Assembly: GCA_023265195.1 (NCBI GenBank)
Contig: JAHFUG010000003.1
Location: 10,210 to 48,717 of the forward strand
Source of the DNA: Blastocatellia bacterium
GTDB taxonomy: Bacteria > Acidobacteriota > Blastocatellia > UBA7656
Length of the DNA stretch: 38,508 bases
Direction: 5' to 3'
The position numbers and the translations under genes are program-made. Positions 33,683 through 38,508 of the stretch are shown one piece after another. Below the pieces are notes generated by a model. It made no database searches, was not told the DNA's origin, and was given only the letters and a program-made list of their open reading frames with translations. Positions within the stretch are counted from its first letter, which is position 1, and each line of letters starts with the position of its first letter.

Positions 33683-34090
33683 TTAGTCACAAAAGCCTCC
33701 TTCAAGCTCGAGCGCGGCTCTGACGTTCTCGAATTCGACTTCGATTCTCGCAGCCAGTTCCGCCGCCCCCGCTGTCCCTGTCGAATACTCCAGCAACGCG
33801 CAAAGGGCCGCCAGGGCATTGGCGCCGAGATTGGCGCTGCTGCCTCTCAATGCGTGTGCGGCTCTTCTGATTTGCGCGGGATCGCCGATCGCGACGGTCC
33901 GGTTGATCTCGAACAGCCGGGCGGTGGAATCCTCGAGATAGATGCTTATCAATTCGCTGACTATGTTCGGATCCCCTTCACACTGTAGTGCTCGAATCGA
34001 ATCCCAAACCGAGCGGTCGAGCGAGCTCGACGCCTCCGATCCGCAATCGAGAGGCGGGGAGGCGTCGCTCGTGGCCGTCAATCGCTGCAT
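33683..34090 (-). CDS. Stand-alone HPt phosphotransfer protein
   Basis: This 135-residue cytoplasmic protein consists of a disordered N-terminus (about 1-25) and a helical HPt domain. The phosphorylatable histidine is H79 in AAHALRGSSANLGANAL. Helices before (VSELISIYLEDSTARLFEIN) and after fit the four-helix bundle. HPt proteins relay phosphate from a hybrid kinase receiver to a final response regulator. The adjacent hybrid kinase already ends in its own HPt but has lost its kinase core. The nearby response-regulator-like protein lacks the acceptor aspartate, so this HPt has no intact local partner. Confidence 0.9.
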   Translation of the reverse strand: MQRLTATSDASPPLDCGSEASSSLDRSVWDSIRALQCEGDPNIVSELISIYLEDSTARLFEINRTVAIGDPAQIRRAAHALRGSSANLGANALAALCALLEYSTGTAGAAELAARIEVEFENVRAALELEGGFCD

Positions 34091-34174
34091 GACAATCTCC
34101 TTCGATGGCCCAAGGTAAACGCCATTGATGGCTGGCGGCGGAGCCTGGGCCGTTTCGCAATCCTCGATTCACCT

Positions 34175-35545
34175 CTATTGGGCGGAGCCAACTGGTATGC
34201 TCCGCTCGGGGTCGAGGGCGTTCCGCACTCGGTAGAATTCAGCTTCGAGGCTGGAGGCGAGCGGTAAGGGTTCCTGGGGTCCGGCCCTGCCTATCAACCG
34301 GCGTTCGATCCCGCCGCATATCTCGGACATGGCTCCGGCGCCGAGGCAGGCGCAACTGCTCTTCAAAGTGTGCGCGAGCCGTCTGATCTCTTCCCGTGCG
34401 CCGTTCTCGACGGCGCGCCTTAGAGCGGACACATTGATTGGAGCGTCTACGAGGAAGCGGTCGACAATTTCTTCCACGATGTCGCCCCCGTCCTTACTTT
34501 GTATGTCGCGGAGGGAAGCAAGGGCCGTCTTGTTTATCGCGCCCGGAGTCTCCGCCGCCCGATTCTTCGGACCGCTGGACCCGGCGCGTTCGAGAGCCGC
34601 CTGCCGCGCCCCTGTCTGTACCGGCTTTGAAATGTAGTCGTCCATCCCCGCCTGAAGGCGTTCCTCGCGGCCGCTTTGCATCGCATTGGCGGTCATGGCG
34701 ACGATGATCGGGCGCGCTTCTCTTGGCCACCGGCGGCAAATCTCGCGCGACGCCGCGAGACCGTCCATATCGCGCATTTGTATGTCCATAGGAACGACGT
34801 CGTGGGGCTGCCGCTCGAGCGCTTGGATCGCCTCGATCCCATTGCCCGCTATATCAACGCGGTAGCCGAGCCGCTCCAACATCTTCGTGGCGGCCTTCTG
34901 ATTCACGACGTTGTCCTCTGCAAGTACTATGCGAAGAGGCAGCCGCTCGGCGAGGTGGGGATCGAACTGGCCCTTGGCCGCCGGTTCTTTCGGCGCCGGC
35001 ACTTGCTCGAGGAACAATTGGATTAACACGTCATAGAGTTGGGACGGCTTGACTGGTTTCGTTAGAAATGCGGCAAACTCAGGTTCATTCGTTCCGGACG
35101 GAGCCGCGCTCCGCCAGCGGAGGGACGTCAGCATGACGAGTGGAAGCTGTTTCGGACCGCGATATCTCTGAATCTCATTCGCGAGGGTAAGACCGTCCAT
35201 TTCCGGCATGTCCATGTCCAGGATGGCCACGTCAAAAGGGTCCCCGTTTGTGACCCATTCGAGGGCAGTGATTCCACCCCTCGCAAGCCCGTGGCGACCC
35301 CACGATCCCGTTTGCAGATTCAATATCCTTCGATTCGTGGCGTTGTCATCGACAATCAGCACGCGCCGCCCCTTCAGTTGAGGTTGCGCTCCGCGCAAGT
35401 ACAAGCGGGCGGGACTCGGCGCGGCCTGCGCCACGATGTTGAAGTTGAATGAGGAACCCGAGCCAACTTCGTTGTCGACGGTCATTGTCCATCCCATCAT
35501 TTCACACAGCCGGTTGCTGATAGCCAGCCCAAGCCCCGTCCCTCC
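34175..35545 (-). pseudogene. Hybrid histidine kinase truncated at its G2 box (REC-REC-HPt remains)
   Basis: What remains, in order, is the last part of the ATP-binding domain beginning at GGTGLGLAISNRLCEMMG, a first receiver (RRVLIVDDNATNRRIL, acceptor in ILDMDMPEMDG), a second receiver (RIVLAEDNVVNQKAA, acceptor in PMDIQMRDMDG, lysine in DDYISKPV) and an HPt domain (RRLAHTLKSSCACLGAGA). Sensor domains, the H-box histidine and the N, G1 and F boxes are missing. Immediately upstream (35541 onward) is the palindromic repeat cluster, whose translation (IPPTAVGGWFK) supplies the first ~100 codons of an artificial longer frame to 35857. The phospho-relay modules look well preserved, so decay is probably recent. 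A shortened REC-REC-HPt protein could still be made if a start is provided. Confidence 0.85.
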
Positions 35546-35915
35546 CCAAATCCCCCACACGGCAGTGTGGGGATAGTTCAGGCTCAACCTACAAGAACGC
35601 CGCCTTCTTCCGCTTCCCAAACCCCCCATACGGCAGTGTGGGGATAGTTCAAGCTTCGCGTACAAATGGAGGGCCGGCCTTCCCTGTTCCCTTCTCCCCA
35701 AGGGCGCGTGAAAGGGCTTTCCACAGCGAAGGCTAAGCTTGAACCATCCACCCACTGCCGTGGGTGGGATTAGGGAAGGGGAGCAAGGCCGCCGTTTGTG
35801 TTGGCTATGCTTGAACCATCCACCCACTGCCGTGGGTGGGATTAGGGAAGGGAACAAGGCCGCTGTTTGTGTAGGCTATGCTTGAACCATCCACCCACTG
35901 CCGTGGGTGGGATTT
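35541..35915. repeat. Cluster of five palindromic repeat units in two orientations
   Basis: Two units in one orientation (stems CCCCACAC-GGCA-GTGTGGGG at 35553-35572 and CCCCATAC-GGCA-GTGTGGGG at about 35625-35644) and three in the other (CCACCCACTGCCGTGGGTGG at about 35749, 35821 and 35891). The unit, including the 37-40 bases between palindromes (AAGGCCGCTGTTTGTGTAGG type), is about 70 bases and is conserved throughout. Stem bases change in pairs between units, so pairing is kept while sequence varies. Related units are at 32289-32391. Confidence 0.88.
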
Positions 35916-36025
35916 CGCGAAGCGCTGCATCTCCGTGCGGCCGCCGGTTGAGAATCGAGCGGCCTTCTGATAAAAGTTGAGCCGCCACCACCGGAACGTT
36001 CAGAGCGAGTTTGGCGAAGGGTCCG

Positions 36026-36793
36026 ATGAGAATAGCTACATGGAACGTCAATTCGGTTCGCACGCGGCTGCCGCGGCTGATTTCCTGGCTGGGCCGCCGC
36101 CAGCCGGACGTCGTGTGCCTGCAAGAAACCAAAGTAGTGGATGAAGCGTTCCCGCTAGCCGATATCGAGGCGTTGGGGTATCACTGCTTGCTGAACGGCC
36201 AGAAAACCTACAACGGCGTCGCTATACTCTCCCGCGTTCCGCCCTCCGGCGCCGTGCGGCTCTTGCCCGGGGACGAGTCTGACGCCGAACGGAGAATCTT
36301 GATCGCAACCATAGACGGAATTCATATCGTGAATGTATATGCGCCCAACGGTGGCGACGTTGGATTGCCGAAGTACGCATATAAGCTCGAATGGTATCGC
36401 CGCCTTCGTGAGTTTTTGGAAAGTTCGTTCGACGCATCCGATGACGTGCTCATATGCGGCGACTTTAATGTTGCTCCCGAAGACCGCGATGTCTGGGATC
36501 CACAAAAGTGGCGCGGTCAGATATTGTGCAGCGGCCCTGAAAGAGAAGCTCTGCGAAACCTGACGTCGTGGGGACTCAAGGACGCGTTAAGGCTGCATAG
36601 TTCGGAGGGGGGGCTTTATACGTGGTGGGATTATCGGGCGGGCGCGTTTCATCGGGGTTGGGGATTGCGGATCGATCACATCCTGGTGACCGAGCCGCTT
36701 GCCAAACGTTGCACCGATGTCGAAATCGACCGGAACGAACGCAAAGGAGAGAAACCTTCCGATCACGCTCCGGTCATCGCAACGCTGGAGTGA
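36026..36793 (+). CDS. xth: Exodeoxyribonuclease III (Xth family AP endonuclease)
   Basis: This 255-residue enzyme cleaves DNA at abasic sites and degrades duplex DNA 3' to 5' in base-excision repair. Family motifs are in order: MRIATWNVNSVRTR at the start, VCLQETKVVDEAFP (Mg-binding Glu) near 36, GVAILSRVPP near 65, VNVYAPNGG near 103, ICGDFNVAPEDRDVWDP near 150, YTWWDYRAGAFHRGWGLRID near 205 and DHAPVIATLE at the end with the catalytic Asp-His. Length is normal. The ATG at 36026 follows GAAGGG; the 5 extra codons from a TTG at 36011 are unlikely. No terminator is visible. Confidence 0.96.
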   Translation: MRIATWNVNSVRTRLPRLISWLGRRQPDVVCLQETKVVDEAFPLADIEALGYHCLLNGQKTYNGVAILSRVPPSGAVRLLPGDESDAERRILIATIDGIHIVNVYAPNGGDVGLPKYAYKLEWYRRLREFLESSFDASDDVLICGDFNVAPEDRDVWDPQKWRGQILCSGPEREALRNLTSWGLKDALRLHSSEGGLYTWWDYRAGAFHRGWGLRIDHILVTEPLAKRCTDVEIDRNERKGEKPSDHAPVIATLE

Positions 36794-37285
36794 GACGCGG
36801 GTGACGTAGGAAGGCAAAGGCATGGGAAAATAGAAACCACGAAGTTCACGATGGGCGCGAAGCAAGGAGGACTATTGCTTCACCCTTCGCGATTAAATCG
36901 CCAACCTCGGGCCGAATCTCGAGCGTCCGCGCGACCCAGCGGGCCCGATGTTCATAGCCCCTCGAGTCAGGTGGAACTGCCCGATGACACGCGTAGCCGG
37001 GCCATGCAGTATCTTCGATACATGGGCTTTGGCCATTTCGAGCTTCGCCTTTGGCAGGAAGATATTGGTTGGGTTCGCCAAACATCAAAAAGTCACGGGT
37101 GGGGGGGAAGAGGGACTTATCCCTGCTCCTTGCCTTGCTACAAGTTCGAGTGAACCGTAAGCTGAAGAGCTGGGATAAATACCTCTTCCCGACGTGTGAT
37201 TTGGCTGAAGCCGCCCGCGGAATTTCGATTTGGTCTTCCCCAAAAATGGCCAAACTCCAAGAGTATCTCCGATACAAGGTAAGAC
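36794..37285. other. Intergenic, no supportable gene, imperfect inverted repeat
   Basis: Short frames on both strands overlap each other and lack ribosome sites. A partial ACCACGAAGTTCACGA block (about 36836-36855) resembles genome repeats of the CACAAAG class. GGGGAAGAGGGACTTATCCC (about 37108) and GCTGGGATAAATACCTCTTC (about 37170) are imperfect complements about 45 bases apart. I see no promoter that I would defend. Confidence 0.45.
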
Positions 37286-38005
37286 TTGAAAACGCCGTTC
37301 CAAAAAGCCGATCTCGAATCCGCGTTAGCCGGCCGTTTCGGCTCGGCCGCCAAGTTGCGCGATAAACCGCCACAAGAATCCGCGTTGTTCGGGATCGAGG
37401 AAGTTGATTCGATAACAAGCGGACTGCCGCGCGGCGCTCTCTCGGAGTTTGTCGGGCCGGCGTCGTCAGGACGCACCAGCCTGATGCTGGCGGCTCTGGC
37501 CGCCGCAACGGCTCGCGATGAAGTCTGCGCGCTGGTCGACGTGAGTGACGCATTCGACGCCGTGTCCGGGGAGGCCGCCGGCATTGACCTGGATAGACTG
37601 CTCTGGATCCGATGCGGCGGAAATGGAGAGCACGCGCTCAAGGCCGCCGACCTGCTGCTGCAAGGCGGCGGCTTTGGCTTGGTTGCGCTCGACCTCGGTG
37701 ACGTCTCACCGCACGATCTTCGTCGAATCCAGCCGGCGTGGTGGTTTCGCTTTCGGCGCGCGATAGAAAACAAGTCAACGGTGATGCTGGTAGTCGCTCA
37801 GGAATCATGCGCCCGCTCTTCCGCGTCACTGGTGTTGGAGATGAAAAGAGAAGAGGCCGCATGGTCATCTCCCTTGGGATCTGAGGCGCGGCAATCGATT
37901 CCAGTCTGCTCTAATCTATTGCGCGGCTTCCAGATTCGAATCGAGCGCAACAAGCCAAACAAACTCGGTAAGAGAAGCGTAAGGATCAAGGCGATAGTCC
38001 AGTGA
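37286..38005 (+). CDS. ImuA-like RecA-fold protein, orphan of its usual partners
   Basis: This 239-residue protein has a RecA-like core. The N-terminal IEEVDSITSGLPRGALSEFV leads to a P-loop GPASSGRTSLMLAAL, in which arginine replaces the canonical lysine (GxxSSGRTS versus GKT). CALVDVSDAFDAVSGEAAGI, RLLWIRCGG, ALKAADLLLQGGGFGLVALD and WFRFRRAIENKSTVMLVVAQ follow. These are the conserved blocks of ImuA/SulA-like proteins, which act with ImuB and DnaE2 in damage-induced mutagenesis. Neither imuB nor dnaE2 follows; the next gene is unrelated. The start is a TTG at 37286 with AAGGTAAG upstream, and is uncertain. The nearby exonuclease III is also a repair gene, but almost 500 bases separate them. 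Confidence 0.85.
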   Translation: MKTPFQKADLESALAGRFGSAAKLRDKPPQESALFGIEEVDSITSGLPRGALSEFVGPASSGRTSLMLAALAAATARDEVCALVDVSDAFDAVSGEAAGIDLDRLLWIRCGGNGEHALKAADLLLQGGGFGLVALDLGDVSPHDLRRIQPAWWFRFRRAIENKSTVMLVVAQESCARSSASLVLEMKREEAAWSSPLGSEARQSIPVCSNLLRGFQIRIERNKPNKLGKRSVRIKAIVQ

Positions 38006-38090
38006 GTGCGAAATCCCGCGCGGACAAGCCCGGGCGCATTCTTCCCGCCATCAGGAGGGCGCTGTTATAGAAGAGATCGGCGTGAGCATC

Positions 38091-38127
38091 CGCCCTCCGT
38101 TGGTAGGGCCGGCCCTCCTACAGAGGA
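38091..38127. repeat. CCCTCCGT-type palindrome pair, short copy
   Basis: CGCCCTCCGTTGGTAGGGC followed by CGGCCCTCCTACAGAGGA belongs to the same family as the palindromes in the element at 9349-9588. It lies about 60 bases upstream of the last gene, in its probable promoter or leader region. Confidence 0.65.
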
Positions 38128-38190
38128 CGAAAAGTTCTCGGCGCGCATGAACTTTCTTTGCTTCCGCATAGCGTGGTAGGATGCCGCCCT

Positions 38191-38508
38191 ATGCCCCACA
38201 AAGAAGCGGTTCGGCCAGTCAAGCTACTCTGTTTTCCCAAGACCAGCATCCTGACAAGCTCATTGTTCGCCCTGGTTTTTCTTTGCCTCATGCCTGCCGA
38301 GCTTTTCGCCCAGGACGCGAAAACAAAGGACGACAAGAAGGAAGAAAAGCAGCCCGAGCAATTCCTCGTTAAGAAGGTCACGCAGGGAATGGGCCTCGAT
38401 CGAATAGGTCCGTTGTCACCGGACGGAAAATCGGTCTTGCTGATAGGAAAGAAGCCGGATCGCATGCCGGCCCTGTACATAATGGATATCGCCGGCTTTG
38501 CGATTCGC
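38191..38508 (+). CDS. Secreted beta-propeller-like protein, 5' part only
   Basis: The frame is open from the ATG at 38191 to the end of the window (106 codons), so this gene is cut by the window edge. The first ~40 residues are a signal peptide with a long basic n-region and core (ILTSSLFALVFLCLMPAELF, then AQ). A lysine-rich spacer follows (KTKDDKKEEKQPEQ). The beginning of a TolB/PD40-like propeller blade is next (LDRIGPLSPDGKSVLLIGKK ... LYIMDIAG). The continuation could be an S9-type peptidase or a pure propeller; the visible part cannot decide. The ATG at 38181 is in another frame. Confidence 0.75.
   Translation, partial: MPHKEAVRPVKLLCFPKTSILTSSLFALVFLCLMPAELFAQDAKTKDDKKEEKQPEQFLVKKVTQGMGLDRIGPLSPDGKSVLLIGKKPDRMPALYIMDIAGFAIR

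Noticed and set aside
35541-35915. CRISPR-like array: palindromic repeats at regular ~70-base intervals
   Set aside because: The sequence between palindromes is itself conserved among units, units occur in both orientations, and no cas genes are present.
36846-37553. 235-codon minus-strand frame over the intergenic gap and ImuA start
   Set aside because: It overlaps well-conserved ImuA-like blocks, is Arg/Pro/Ser-rich and has no ribosome site.

Overview
The window looks like chromosomal DNA from an acidobacterium-like organism, most plausibly class Blastocatellia. I infer this from gene content only: three tandem secreted proteins of the 'VWFA-related Acidobacterial domain' type, an exopolysaccharide Wzz/ATPase/tyrosine-kinase trio, two DUF4252-like proteins behind an ECF sigma/anti-sigma pair, an ImuA-like protein, and unusually many short dispersed intergenic repeats. 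There are no rRNA or tRNA genes, no phage module and no CRISPR array.

Layout. 16-3776 (minus): exopolysaccharide export-control operon, in order wzz-like, ExeA-like ATPase, CpsD-like tyrosine autokinase. A PAS-LuxR regulator diverges from it (4181-4813) behind a near-consensus promoter. 5052-9000: small zinc-ribbon proteins, a BON-domain protein and an HtrA/Deg protease, with two clear intrinsic terminators. 9349-9588: a 240-bp compound inverted repeat. 9786-13606: a STAS anti-anti-sigma protein, a TPR protein, a CsgG-like/TonB-C fusion and a DUF1648 membrane protein. 13770-16269: a secreted alpha/beta hydrolase and a YtrA-type GntR repressor with a palindromic operator on its own promoter. 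A decapitated caspase-like gene follows (16291-16983). 17400-19630 (minus): ECF sigma, membrane anti-sigma candidate and two DUF4252-like secreted proteins. 19861-20724: pgeF. 21101-24573 (minus): three VWFA-related proteins, the middle one with a heptanucleotide repeat inside its coding start. 24702-27130: a scar region with a broken beta-carbonic anhydrase, a ribbon-helix-helix protein divergent from a small cysteine-motif protein, and an IS66 remnant. 27202-32096 (minus): two large BatA/VWA membrane proteins. 32642-35545 (minus): a two-component cluster of a CSYCKK-type response regulator lacking its phospho-aspartate, a stand-alone HPt protein and a hybrid histidine kinase truncated at its G2 box by a palindromic repeat cluster. 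36026-38508: exonuclease III, an orphan ImuA-like protein and the start of a secreted beta-propeller-like protein that runs off the window.

How it fits together. Much of the window serves envelope biology: polysaccharide assembly, HtrA/BON quality control, the ECF regulon, peptidoglycan editing and five VWA proteins. At least four genes are decayed (caspase-like, carbonic anhydrase, IS66 transposase, hybrid kinase), and at least six families of short repeats sit between or inside genes. The points I find most worth following are the heptamer tract inside a VWFA gene, the covarying palindrome array that ends the hybrid kinase, the ~190-bp MITE-like family in three copies, and the small divergent RHH/cysteine-motif module with its palindromic operator.
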